From Polaribacter glomeratus (GTDB lineage Bacteria > Bacteroidota > Bacteroidia > Flavobacteriales > Flavobacteriaceae): a stretch of 64,000 nucleotides of DNA. Positions 25,596 to 33,626 of the stretch are shown here, piece by piece. Numbering within the stretch: position 1 is the stretch's first letter; the number at the start of each line of letters is the position of its first letter. The notes under the pieces are model-generated. The model was given only the letters and a program-made list of their open reading frames with translations, was not told the DNA's origin and did no database searches. Location: NCBI RefSeq assembly GCF_002954665.1, contig NZ_MSCM01000002.1, forward strand, positions 1,557,303 through 1,621,302, given 5' to 3'. Both the position numbers and the translations under genes were made by a program.

Positions 25596-25970
25596 CTATT
25601 TTTTAGTTTTAGTTAATGAAGTTTTTGTTTTGCGGCTGTTATACTTTTTTACTTTGTTACAAAAAAAGGTGTCAGTTTCAGCTTCAATTTCGGTAATCGT
25701 TTTTTGTTTTCCTTGTCTTATCCAATCAGTAATTTCGGATTTGAAGAAGAATAAACGATTGTTCTTTTTGTGGTACGGAATTTTGTTAAATCGGCAATAC
25801 TCGTAAATAGTTTGCTTTTTATATCCTGTAAGTTTTTCAACTCCATCAATTTTAATTGGTGTTTCATCTCCAATTGTAGTTTCTGCTTTATTTAGCAATA
25901 AAGCTTTTAATTCTTTGAGGTCTTTTTTTGCCTCTGCAACATCAAGTTGCATTCTTTCAAAATCTACCAT
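25596..25970 (-). CDS. Excisionase/MerR-type helix-turn-helix protein
   Basis: 124 residues. An N-terminal coiled coil (1-30) precedes an HTH_17 domain: VEKLTGYKKQTIYEYCRFNKIPYHKKNNRLFFFKSEITDWI (about 45-90), with the wing leading into the typical W-I end. The C-terminus is basic. Such proteins are excisionases or replication regulators of Bacteroidota elements. Operon leader for the ATPase and primase genes. Palindromic words in the 123-bp gap upstream may be its operator. Confidence 0.85.
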   Translation of the reverse strand: MVDFERMQLDVAEAKKDLKELKALLLNKAETTIGDETPIKIDGVEKLTGYKKQTIYEYCRFNKIPYHKKNNRLFFFKSEITDWIRQGKQKTITEIEAETDTFFCNKVKKYNSRKTKTSLTKTKK

Positions 25971-26039
25971 TATTACGGGTTTAAATTTTTTTATTCCGTA
26001 ATATTAATGAGTGTTAAGAATGTTTAATAGAAGTTCGTA

Positions 26040-26093
26040 ATGTACGTACTCAAATACGTATTTCTGTATTAATTCTGTACTTTTTAGTACTAT
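26040..26093. promoter_or_regulatory. Candidate operator upstream of the HTH operon
   Basis: The stretch holds TACGTA-N5-ATACGTA (about 26043-26060) and GTAC-N6-GTAC (about 26077-26090). It lies between the unknown gene and the HTH gene, the natural place for autoregulation. This is inference from symmetry only. Confidence 0.3.
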
Positions 26094-27113
26094 TTAGTAG
26101 TTTTTAGCAAAATTATTTTTCACTTTTTGTGTATTAAAACCCTCAAAATATATACCTAAAAGTTCTGCGTAGTTTATTTGTTTTCCATGTGGTTTAGCGG
26201 CAACAATTCGATAATATTTGTAGAAAATATTAATTATGTTACCTATATCTATTTTTATGAAAGTAAACTTTTCTTTTGGCAGTTCCTTATCTTGAAAAGC
26301 TAGTAAAAGATATTTTTCTAAATCTACTTTTGTTAAGTATCCTTTTTTTACAAGGGAATCATTAAAATAGTTGTAAACAGTATTTTTATCTATTTTATCA
26401 AAATTGTTTTCGAAGTTAAAAGATACAGGTGTTGAGACTTCTTCTATTTCCTTTAGTTTCTCATCAATGATTATTTTTTTATCAAAGTATTTTTTTTTGT
26501 TTTTTATGTGTTTTTTTATTACGCAGGGCTTTTTCTTGTAGTTGTAGAAAATAGAAATTTGGCTGTCTATTGAATTTATACTGTCACCTAATTTATTCAA
26601 ATATTCTAAATTTTTTAAATCAATATTTTGCGATAATATATGATTTATACTTCTAAAGTCAAATTCAGTAAAATTTGCTATCATTTTTTCATAATCATAA
26701 AATAATAATTCATCTTTTATTGAAAATAAGTTTAGGCAATTTATTACTAATGAATTTTTATCTTGTTCATGAATTGAACTACCTCTAACTTCAATATTTG
26801 CAATAATAATATAACAAGCAAAATTAAAAGTTGGATGCATATGGTTTATGCAATTCATCAAACAACCATTACAGGAAGTATTTTCTTGTTTGTTTATAAA
26901 ATAATCTGGATGAATTTTATACAGTTTGATCAAAGAGATAAAAAGGTTATAATCTTCCAAATAATCTTTAATTAAACACAAATGATGCTTAACTTTTTTC
27001 TTTACTGAATAAAAATACTCATCTAATAATTCTGGATTAAGAACAATTTCAATGTCGTAAATATTTTTAAAATCTTTTGTTAGGGTTAAAATTTTTTCTA
27101 TTCTATTTTCCAT
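26094..27113 (-). CDS. Element protein of unknown function
   Basis: 339 residues, largely helical. It has a cysteine cluster CNGCLMNC at about residues 79-86 that could bind metal, a basic middle section (KKPCVIKKHIKNKKKYFDKK), and a C-terminal 70 residues (YLLLAFQDKELPKEKF...YAELLGIYFEGFNTQKVKNNF) of the sort seen at the end of RteC-like regulators. Similarity to RteC is weak and from memory only. It lies directly between the integrase (1 bp away) and the HTH operon, so it may regulate excision or replication. Confidence 0.6.
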   Translation of the reverse strand: MENRIEKILTLTKDFKNIYDIEIVLNPELLDEYFYSVKKKVKHHLCLIKDYLEDYNLFISLIKLYKIHPDYFINKQENTSCNGCLMNCINHMHPTFNFACYIIIANIEVRGSSIHEQDKNSLVINCLNLFSIKDELLFYDYEKMIANFTEFDFRSINHILSQNIDLKNLEYLNKLGDSINSIDSQISIFYNYKKKPCVIKKHIKNKKKYFDKKIIIDEKLKEIEEVSTPVSFNFENNFDKIDKNTVYNYFNDSLVKKGYLTKVDLEKYLLLAFQDKELPKEKFTFIKIDIGNIINIFYKYYRIVAAKPHGKQINYAELLGIYFEGFNTQKVKNNFAKNY

Positions 27114-28358
27114 TTAAAAATCCATTATAGTGTTAGCAAATTCTTTTTTGGTTTCATCTTCAAACCCTGCAAAATAGTTATCTGTTACTTCCATACTGCT
27201 GTGATTAAGAGCTTCACTTATAAACTCTTTAGATACTCCTTTTCGTATAGAATTTGTTGCAAATGAATGGCGCGCCCAATAGCTGGAAATGTCATTGGGT
27301 ATTTCTATTCTTTTGGCAATTTTTTTTATATGGTCATTAATATACCTAGTGTAGTTTTTTATTTTTTTATATTCTGTTAAATTGTCATCTTTTTCACTTA
27401 CAATATTAAACACAAAACCTGTTTTTTTCTTATTTCCGTATTTTTCAATTACGTAGCTTGTAAATTCGGTTAAATAAATGGTTATTTTCGTTTTTTCTGC
27501 CGATTTATCTAGTGTTTTGGCTCTATAATAATTAAATTTATCAGATTCAAAATCTGAATATTTTAAAAGTGCAATATCTTTTAAATTCATGCCATTACAA
27601 GCAAAGCTAAAAAACCAAAAGTCTTTACATTTTACTTCATTATCATTTAAAGTTTCGGCACTATATAAAGTTTTTAGTTGTTGTGAGTTTAGTGCTTTTT
27701 TTACTTTTTTAGTTCTTGGTATTTTGTATTTGTTTTTACCAAATGGGTAAATATCAATACTAATGTCATTATTTTCTATGGCAACATTAAATACTACCCT
27801 TAATGTTCTGGTGTAGATTGCTACTGTAGTGTAGCTTTTACCTTTATCCAACATGAATTTTTCGTATTCTTTAAGCCAACTAACATCAATAAGGCTAAAT
27901 GTTAGTTTTTCTATGTTTACGTTTTTTTTGTCTTTAATAAATTCGGCTAAAGAGTTTAAAGTGTATTTGTAACTTTCTGCTGTACCAATTTTATTATCAT
28001 CCATTTTGTTTTTTATGATAGTATCAAAATAATATTTCACACTATTTTTATCAGACGATTTTCTAAATAGGCGATTTTCAAATCTATCAAAGTCAAAAAC
28101 AGTCATTTGTTTTGCTTCTTCATTTGCTCTAGATTCAATTGCTTTAAGTTTTATTTCAAGTTCTTTTTTTGCACCTCTAAAGCTTTTGTTTTCTGGGTTC
28201 TTCCATACCTCAATATATTCATCTTCAGATAAATCAATGTAAAGCGGATAACGTTTGTCTTTTTTTAATTGCCTGTTAAATGCTCTTAATTTAACAGGGT
28301 AGGTTCCGTTACCTTTTTTACGTCTTTTATCTAATACTATTGAAATGGTGTAAATCAT
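27114..28358 (-). CDS. Tyrosine recombinase/integrase of the element
   Basis: 414 residues: N-terminal arm-binding domain (1-85), SAM-like core-binding domain (about 105-205) and catalytic domain (about 220-400). Visible catalytic residues are K281, R363 in ARHSFAT, H386 in LNHSS and the nucleophile Y395. The first arginine is replaced: the box reads CNGMNLKDIALL with N258 where Arg is usual. The box II His is Y360. Both replacements are known for Bacteroidota integrases related to IntDOT. It sits 162 bp from attR and its transcription points into the element. Confidence 0.93.
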   Translation of the reverse strand: MIYTISIVLDKRRKKGNGTYPVKLRAFNRQLKKDKRYPLYIDLSEDEYIEVWKNPENKSFRGAKKELEIKLKAIESRANEEAKQMTVFDFDRFENRLFRKSSDKNSVKYYFDTIIKNKMDDNKIGTAESYKYTLNSLAEFIKDKKNVNIEKLTFSLIDVSWLKEYEKFMLDKGKSYTTVAIYTRTLRVVFNVAIENNDISIDIYPFGKNKYKIPRTKKVKKALNSQQLKTLYSAETLNDNEVKCKDFWFFSFACNGMNLKDIALLKYSDFESDKFNYYRAKTLDKSAEKTKITIYLTEFTSYVIEKYGNKKKTGFVFNIVSEKDDNLTEYKKIKNYTRYINDHIKKIAKRIEIPNDISSYWARHSFATNSIRKGVSKEFISEALNHSSMEVTDNYFAGFEDETKKEFANTIMDF

Positions 28359-28386
28359 TGCCTATTTATTTAAAACAAAGATAATC

Positions 28387-28406
28387 ATTTGCCCACGATT
28401 TGCCCA
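28387..28406 (+). repeat. Right TTTGCCC pair, candidate integrase arm site
   Basis: Two ATTTGCCC words 11 bp apart, matching 17638-17657 at 18 of 20 positions. It lies 28 bp upstream of the integrase start, so integrase binding here could also control its own transcription. Confidence 0.55.
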
Positions 28407-28520
28407 CAAAAATCAGTATTAGACAAATAATAGAACATACTGAATAGTATTAAAATAATTTAACTAACTGATATTAAGCATTGTTAAATAATAAACCATA
28501 ATAGACATGTGGTGTAAAAA

Positions 28521-28567
28521 TTGATTACGGCTCAAGAGGTTACTGGTTTGAATCCAGTCATGGTCAC
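28521..28567 (+). repeat. attR core
   Basis: 47 bp identical to the tRNA-Arg 3' half at 17544-17590. It is followed by CTG instead of CCA and then the hairpin at 28570, which must have been the original terminator of the tRNA gene before integration. Confidence 0.93.
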
Positions 28568-28569
28568 TG

Positions 28570-28597
28570 AAACTCACCTTTATTAAAGGTGAGTTTT
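28570..28597 (+). terminator. Original tRNA-Arg terminator, stranded at attR
   Basis: AACTCACCTTTA and TAAAGGTGAGTT form a strong hairpin followed by T residues. Confidence 0.85.
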
Positions 28598-28791
28598 TTA
28601 ATTAAATTGAGCAGATAGTTGCTTTTTCTTTAAATAATAGTAAGTATTATAAAGTAGCAAGGCATCAATGTTAAATTTTTTATTATCGACCAATTAATAG
28701 AAATTATAATTTTAAATTCCTATATTTGTTATTAATCATATATCTATTATGGTAGATATTTAGTTATTTAATAAGTCCTAAACCCCCAAAC

Positions 28792-29058
28792 ATGGATAAG
28801 ATAAAAACTAATATTAAGTCAAGTTTCAGTAAATTAGTTAAAAGATATTTCTTTCAACAATCTTATTTTACCAAAAAAAACCTCTCTAAAAATTTAAGTT
28901 TATCCAATCAAAAAGAATTTATGTCTTTAAATTCCGTTTATTACCGTGTTTTTAAAAATACGAGCAAATATCAATTTGCAAATGTTTACGCTTTTTTAGT
29001 TACTAGTTTATTTTTTAGTAATGCTCTTTTAATGAATCTTTTAAATGAAAAGGCATGA
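28792..29058 (+). CDS. Small membrane-anchored protein, unknown
   Basis: 88 residues: a basic, serine/phenylalanine-rich N-terminal half (KSSFSKLVKRYFFQQSYFTKK) and one hydrophobic helix near the C-terminus (about 64-83, YAFLVTSLFFSNALLMNLL). Its stop overlaps the start of the PAS gene (ATGA), so the two are translationally coupled. No family is recognised. It is outside the integrated element. Confidence 0.6.
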   Translation: MDKIKTNIKSSFSKLVKRYFFQQSYFTKKNLSKNLSLSNQKEFMSLNSVYYRVFKNTSKYQFANVYAFLVTSLFFSNALLMNLLNEKA

Positions 29059-29648
29059 ATAAATTAACAGTAAAATCAAAACAAATTTTATTTGTAGTTT
29101 CTAATTTAGAAAAAAAACATAAAATAATAACTTATGTTTCTTTACTATTCTTGACTGTTTCCACCTATTTTTTAAGAGGAGAAAACCAAGACGTTAAAAT
29201 TGAGTCTGCTACTTTAAAAGAAAAAAATTTAGGTTTACAGCAGAACTTAATTATTTTTAATAGAGATTATGAAACATTTCCTTTACCGCTATGGCAAAAG
29301 GTAAAAAGAGGTAATCATTTTGTAATGAATTACGTAAATCCTGAATTTATGAAAATAGTAGGACATAATTTTAATTATGATAAGTACCAAATTATGGGTA
29401 AGAATAACTTTGAGTTATTTCCTAAATTTACTGCTCAACTTTATTATGAAAATGACGTTGCTGTCTCTATTACTGGCGATAAATTAAATGTTATCGAAAA
29501 GATTATTGATAAAGATGGTAATACGATAGAAGTTAAAGTTATAAAATGGAGAGATATTAAAGATAATAAGGATACACTTATTTATGGTATGATACGAGAA
29601 GTGTTGCCATTAAAAAAAGTTATTAAGGATGTTGCCAAAGAAAATTAA
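29055..29648 (+). CDS. Membrane-anchored PAS-like protein
   Basis: 197 residues. One membrane helix (about 23-40, ITYVSLLFLTVSTYFL) is followed by a short linker and a PAS-like domain (about 70-190): FVMNYVNPEFMKIVGHNFNYDKYQIMGKNNFELFPKFTAQLYYENDVAVSITGD ... EVKVIKWRDI. There is no kinase, cyclase or other output domain. It is probably a sensor that works through a partner; the coupled 88-residue protein is the obvious candidate. Confidence 0.7.
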   Translation: MNKLTVKSKQILFVVSNLEKKHKIITYVSLLFLTVSTYFLRGENQDVKIESATLKEKNLGLQQNLIIFNRDYETFPLPLWQKVKRGNHFVMNYVNPEFMKIVGHNFNYDKYQIMGKNNFELFPKFTAQLYYENDVAVSITGDKLNVIEKIIDKDGNTIEVKVIKWRDIKDNKDTLIYGMIREVLPLKKVIKDVAKEN

Positions 29649-29660
29649 GCTAATTAAAAA

Positions 29661-29687
29661 AGACCTTGAACATGTTCAAGGCCTTTT
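29661..29687 (+). terminator. Terminator after the PAS gene
   Basis: The perfect palindrome CCTTGAACATGTTCAAGG at 29664-29681 is followed by CCTTTT. Confidence 0.75.
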
Positions 29688-29817
29688 CGTCTAACCAAAC
29701 TTAGTATAAAAACTAACTACTAATACTTTCTTCTTTCGAATATTTTAATGTCTTCTATTAGTAAGACACCATAAAGTTTAATAAGTCACACTTTTTATAA
29801 AATAAAAAATTAGCTAT

Positions 29818-30090
29818 CTAATTTAAATATTGTTTAATAGCCATTCTGTGTTCTGGAATACTTTTATCATAATTTTCTACTAACAATTCTAGTATTGTTG
29901 GCGCATTTATACCAATCTCTTTTTTGTTCAAATATTTAGAAACATACAAATTATAGGTTTCGTCTATTTTTTCAAAAATTAGAAAATGAGTTTCATTTAG
30001 TTCTGTATATGCAATTTCGTTTCCAGAAAATGAGTTTGACTCATCTTTCATAAAAAGAGAAAATTCATAGTATTTTAATACGTTTTCCAT
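29818..30090 (-). CDS. Small acidic protein, unknown
   Basis: 90 residues, cytosolic and mixed alpha/beta in appearance, with many Glu, Asn and Tyr (YYEFSLFMKDESNSFSGNEIAYTEL). No family is recognised. It lies 3 bp downstream of clpS and is probably the last gene of the prmA-clpS transcript. Confidence 0.65.
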   Translation of the reverse strand: MENVLKYYEFSLFMKDESNSFSGNEIAYTELNETHFLIFEKIDETYNLYVSKYLNKKEIGINAPTILELLVENYDKSIPEHRMAIKQYLN

Positions 30091-30093
30091 AAT

Positions 30094-30369
30094 TTAAATA
30101 AGTTCTGCGGATAAACCTAGTTGTAATAATTTAGAACACCTTGGCTCTAGGTCTTTAAATTCGCCAGATTTAACTGTGCATTTGCCTTTGTAATGTACTA
30201 AAGTGGCACATTGTTCTGCTTGTTCAAAAGTATGCTCGCAAACAGAAACTAAAGAATCAATAACAAAATCAAATGTGTTTACATCATCATTATGTAACAC
30301 TATTTCATGCTGAAAAGTTTCTTGTTCAAGAACATCTACTTCTTCTTGTATTTTTTCTTTTGTGCTCAT
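30094..30369 (-). CDS. clpS: ClpS adaptor
   Basis: 91 residues from MSTKEK. A longer frame to 30423 overlaps prmA and lacks family support. The ClpS core shows HEIVLHNDDVNTFDFVIDSLVSVCEHTFEQAEQCATLVHYKGKCTVKSG. The residues that bind the N-degron (N and D of the NDD turn, and the His/Tyr pocket) are present. ClpS delivers N-end-rule substrates to ClpAP/ClpCP. Downstream of prmA, the common flavobacterial order. Confidence 0.93.
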   Translation of the reverse strand: MSTKEKIQEEVDVLEQETFQHEIVLHNDDVNTFDFVIDSLVSVCEHTFEQAEQCATLVHYKGKCTVKSGEFKDLEPRCSKLLQLGLSAELI

Positions 30370-30392
30370 GCTATAAAAGTATAAAATATTTT

Positions 30393-31229
30393 TTACTCTT
30401 TGTTGTATTTTAAGGCAACCCAATTATTTCTTTGTAAAAAAGTTTCTAGTTTTAGATTGTATTTAGAGACTTCGGCATCAATAATAGGAATGTCTTCTTC
30501 ATAAAAACCACTTAATAAAAGAACACCTTTTTCATTTAAGCAGTTGGTGTATATCTCCATATCCATCAATAAAATATTTCTGTTGATGTTGGCAATAATT
30601 ACATCATATTTTTTGTTCACCAAAAGGGATGAATCTCCTTCAAAAACAGTAATATTTTTGCAATTATTTCTTTCAATATTTTCTATAGAGTTCTCATAAC
30701 ACCAATTATCAATATCAATGGCGTCAACAGGTTTTGCGCCTTTCATTTCAGCAAAAATTGCTAAAATTCCTGTGCCAGAACCCATGTCTAAAGTTTTCTT
30801 GTTCTCTAAATCCAATTGCAATAAATGCTGCACCATCATGTGTGTAGTTTCATGATGACCAGTACCAAAACTCATTTTTGGCTCTATAACAATATCATAT
30901 TTTAAATTAGGATTGTCATGAAAGGGTGCTCTTATACTCACTAAATCATCAACTTGAATAGGGTTAAAGTTCTTTTCCCATTCTATGTTCCAGTTAGTTT
31001 GTTCAACTTCATTTTGATTATATTCAATCGAGAATTCATCAGAAGTTAAAATAAAAACAGTTTCAAGAATTGAAGAATTCCATTCGCTTTTTTGAATATA
31101 AGCGGTAACTCCGTTTTCGTTTTCAACAAAACTTTCAAAACCTACTTCACCTAATTCTGCAATTAAAATTTCTGTTGCAGGTTCTTTTGGTGTAATTGTA
31201 AAATTGTATTCTATATAAATATTGTCCAT
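30393..31229 (-). CDS. prmA: Ribosomal protein L11 methyltransferase
   Basis: 278 residues. The N-terminal substrate-recognition domain (1-90) is followed by a Rossmann methyltransferase with FGTGHHETT, motif I LDMGSGTGILAIFA and the NPPY-like post IV IIANINRNILLMD. PrmA methylates L11 at several amines. It sits between tpiA and clpS on the same strand. Confidence 0.95.
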   Translation of the reverse strand: MDNIYIEYNFTITPKEPATEILIAELGEVGFESFVENENGVTAYIQKSEWNSSILETVFILTSDEFSIEYNQNEVEQTNWNIEWEKNFNPIQVDDLVSIRAPFHDNPNLKYDIVIEPKMSFGTGHHETTHMMVQHLLQLDLENKKTLDMGSGTGILAIFAEMKGAKPVDAIDIDNWCYENSIENIERNNCKNITVFEGDSSLLVNKKYDVIIANINRNILLMDMEIYTNCLNEKGVLLLSGFYEEDIPIIDAEVSKYNLKLETFLQRNNWVALKYNKE

Positions 31230-31308
31230 AATTAAAAATGCGTCAAGATTTTAAATCTTGACGCAAATTTATTGGTTTTCTATAGAAGTTTTACAAATTA
31301 ACTTCTTT

Positions 31309-32067
31309 TTAAATTGCTTTTATAATTGCAGTAAAATCTTCGGCCTTTAAAGCAGCACCTCCAATTAATCCTCCATCAACATCTGGTTTAGAGAAAATTT
31401 CTTCGGCATTTGAAGGTTTTACACTTCCACCGTATAAAATAGATACATCATCAGCAATTTCCTTACCGTATTTTTTTTCTATAATACTTCTAATAAAAGC
31501 ATGCATTTCTTGCGCTTGTTCTGGACTTGCAGTTTCTCCTGTACCAATTGCCCAAACAGGTTCGTATGCTAAAACGATACTTTTCCATGCGGCCGCTTCT
31601 AAATGAAACAAACCATTTTTTAATTGACTTTCTACAACTTTAAAATGATTTTCAGATTTTCTATCTTCTAGTAATTCTCCAAAACAAAATATAGTTTCTA
31701 AGTTATTTTCTAAAACTGCATTTACTTTTTCCGCTAAAATAGCATCTGTTTCACCAAAATAAGATCTTCTTTCTGAATGGCCTAAAATAATAGTTTTTAT
31801 ACCAATTGATTTTAGCATATCTGCAGAAATTTCGCCAGTATAAGCGCCATTTTTAGCTTGATGCATATTTTGTGCAACTACTTCTATTTTAGTGTTTTCT
31901 GCTCTTTTAACAGCAGAAGCCAAATTAACAAACGTTGGTGCAACTATAACTCTAGTACTTTTTAGAGATAATTTTTTAATCGATTTTTTAATTTCTTTGA
32001 TAAGCTGTTTTGTTTCATCCTTATCATTATTCATCTTCCAGTTACCAGCTACTATTTTTTGTCTCAT
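31309..32067 (-). CDS. tpiA: Triosephosphate isomerase
   Basis: 252 residues. Catalytic motifs: GNWKMN (Lys), ILGHSERR (His), AYEPVWAIGTG (Glu and loop 6) and the phosphate-binding YGGSVKPSNAEE and GGLIGGAAL. It interconverts dihydroxyacetone phosphate and glyceraldehyde 3-phosphate in glycolysis. prmA starts about 80 bp downstream. Confidence 0.97.
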   Translation of the reverse strand: MRQKIVAGNWKMNNDKDETKQLIKEIKKSIKKLSLKSTRVIVAPTFVNLASAVKRAENTKIEVVAQNMHQAKNGAYTGEISADMLKSIGIKTIILGHSERRSYFGETDAILAEKVNAVLENNLETIFCFGELLEDRKSENHFKVVESQLKNGLFHLEAAAWKSIVLAYEPVWAIGTGETASPEQAQEMHAFIRSIIEKKYGKEIADDVSILYGGSVKPSNAEEIFSKPDVDGGLIGGAALKAEDFTAIIKAI

Positions 32068-32149
32068 AATTATTTTATTTATTAAAAGGTAAATTTAACA
32101 AATGCTAAAGGATTTCTACTTTATAAATTAAAATAGTTACTAAAACGAT

Positions 32150-32644
32150 TTATATATCAGCTTTTAATGCTTTTTTTATTTTTTCGTCGGATGCATCTGT
32201 TGCTTTAAAAAGACTAATTTCTCCGGCTTCATCTATCACCATATATCTTGCAATCCAACTTAAATTGATGAAATTTACAAACGCACCATCGTCCATTCCT
32301 TCGGGTAAATTGTAATGTTCACCTATTAAATTATATTTTTCAATGGCTCTTTTCCATGAAGGACTACTTCTGTCTACTGATAAAAAAAGAAAAACAACAT
32401 CCGGAAACTCTTTCTGCAGCTCTTTTACTTTTGGAAAACCAACAATACAGTCTTTACACCAAGAGGCCCAAACATCAATTAATATTTTTTTTCCTTTATG
32501 TTCATAGATAACTTCTCTCAAAGTAATTTTAGAATCGTCTAAACCAAGTAACATTTCCATATTTGCTTCTTCAGAAAACTGAGTTGGTTTTTTTGAATTA
32601 CAACTTACAAAAACGATAAATAGTAAAAGAATTATTTTTTTCAT
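32150..32644 (-). CDS. TlpA-like thiol-disulfide lipoprotein
   Basis: 164 residues. A lipoprotein signal MKKIILLLFIVFVSC with Cys at 15 precedes a thioredoxin fold with the redox motif WASWCKDC and the cis-Pro region FVNFINLSWIARYMVIDEAG. The Pro normally before the cis-Pro strand reads WIAR here rather than xxP, a common variant. Probably an envelope disulfide reductase. Directly upstream of tpiA on the same strand. Confidence 0.88.
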   Translation of the reverse strand: MKKIILLLFIVFVSCNSKKPTQFSEEANMEMLLGLDDSKITLREVIYEHKGKKILIDVWASWCKDCIVGFPKVKELQKEFPDVVFLFLSVDRSSPSWKRAIEKYNLIGEHYNLPEGMDDGAFVNFINLSWIARYMVIDEAGEISLFKATDASDEKIKKALKADI

Positions 32645-32700
32645 GTAAAATTTGTCTATTAAAAAATGAATAACTTACAAATGTTGCATCTTAAAAATAG

Positions 32701-32708
32701 TACTTTTG
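32701..32708 (+). promoter_or_regulatory. Probable -7 element for pyrF
   Basis: TACTTTTG matches TAnnTTTG and ends 20 bp before the pyrF ATG. Confidence 0.45.
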
Positions 32709-32728
32709 TGAAACTTTAAGTACAACTA

Positions 32729-33538
32729 ATGACAACCCAACAACTTGTAGCGCAAATTAAACAAAAGAAATCTTTTTTATGCATTGGTTTAGATGTAGAT
32801 TTAGAAAAGATTCCTAAACATTTGTTAAACTTAGAAGATCCTATTTTTGAGTTTAATAAAGCTATTATTGATGCAACTCATCATTTATGTGTAGCATATA
32901 AACCAAATACCGCTTTTTATGAAGCCTACGGAATTAAAGGATGGCAAGCGTTAGCAAAAACAATTACCTACATTAACAAAGAGTATCCAGAAATTTTTAC
33001 AATTGCGGATGCTAAAAGAGGCGATATTGGCAACACATCAACAATGTATGCAAAAGCTTTTTTTGAAGACTTAGCGTTTGATTCGGTTACGGTTGCGCCT
33101 TATATGGGTAAAGATTCTGTTGAGCCTTTTTTAGCGTTTAAAAATAAGCATACCATTATGTTGGCATTAACCTCTAATGAAGGGGCCTTTGACTTTCAAA
33201 CAAAAAAAGTTGGTGAACTGGAATTGTATAAACAAGTGTTAGAAACTTCTAAAAACTGGAAAAATGCCGAAAACCTAATGTATGTTGTTGGTGCAACAAA
33301 AGCAGAATATTTTAAAGAAATAAGAAAAATTATTCCAACTTCTTTTTTATTAGTTCCGGGAGTTGGTGCACAAGGAGGAAGTTTACAAGACGTTTGTAAA
33401 TATGGTTTATCAGAAAATATTGGTCTCTTAATTAATTCTTCTCGCGGAATAATTTACGCCTCAAATTCTGATGATTTTGCAAAAGTTGCAGCTTTGAAAG
33501 CAAAAGAGCTACAGCAACAAATGGAATTATATTTTTAA
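32729..33538 (+). CDS. pyrF: Orotidine 5'-phosphate decarboxylase, type 2
   Basis: 269 residues, the length of the type 2 (UMP synthase-like) group. Motifs are CIGLDVDLEKIP and TIADAKRGDIGNTS with the catalytic D-x-K-x-x-D, and the phosphate loop VPGVGAQGG ... INSSRGIIYA. It converts OMP to UMP in pyrimidine synthesis. Monocistronic, with its own promoter and terminator. Confidence 0.97.
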   Translation: MTTQQLVAQIKQKKSFLCIGLDVDLEKIPKHLLNLEDPIFEFNKAIIDATHHLCVAYKPNTAFYEAYGIKGWQALAKTITYINKEYPEIFTIADAKRGDIGNTSTMYAKAFFEDLAFDSVTVAPYMGKDSVEPFLAFKNKHTIMLALTSNEGAFDFQTKKVGELELYKQVLETSKNWKNAENLMYVVGATKAEYFKEIRKIIPTSFLLVPGVGAQGGSLQDVCKYGLSENIGLLINSSRGIIYASNSDDFAKVAALKAKELQQQMELYF

Positions 33539-33545
33539 AAAAAAA

Positions 33546-33571
33546 GCCAAAACTTTTACAGTTTTGGCTTT
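33546..33571 (+). terminator. Terminator after pyrF
   Basis: GCCAAAAC and GTTTTGGC pair around a 7-nt loop, followed by TTT and preceded by an A-run, so it may serve both pyrF and the convergent susD. Confidence 0.85.
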
Positions 33572-33626
33572 AATTATAATCATAATAGGTAAATATTTAC
33601 TTAAGACAAATTAATTTGTATTAAGA

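Larger units (their letters stand above)
17544..28567. mobile_element. 11.0-kb tRNA-Arg-integrated element with replication and restriction-modification genes
   Basis: Bounded by 47-bp identical direct repeats, the left inside tRNA-Arg, with a tyrosine recombinase next to the right repeat. The minus-strand block, from right to left, is integrase, unknown protein, excisionase-like HTH, RepA-like ATPase and primase-like protein. The plus-strand block is a repeat array, a type IIG R-M enzyme, a two-TM protein and two tiny proteins. The blocks converge near 23.4 kb. No relaxase, type IV secretion, portal, terminase or capsid gene is visible. The size and gene set resemble satellites or integrative plasmids that borrow transfer from a helper. 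Confidence 0.9.

Noticed and set aside
17544..28567. Retron or diversity-generating retroelement
   Set aside because: No reverse transcriptase frame is present in the element, and the tandem repeats do not look like template and variable copies.
17544..28567. Conjugative element or prophage
   Set aside because: No relaxase, Tra/VirB, portal, terminase, capsid or tail genes are visible in the 11 kb.
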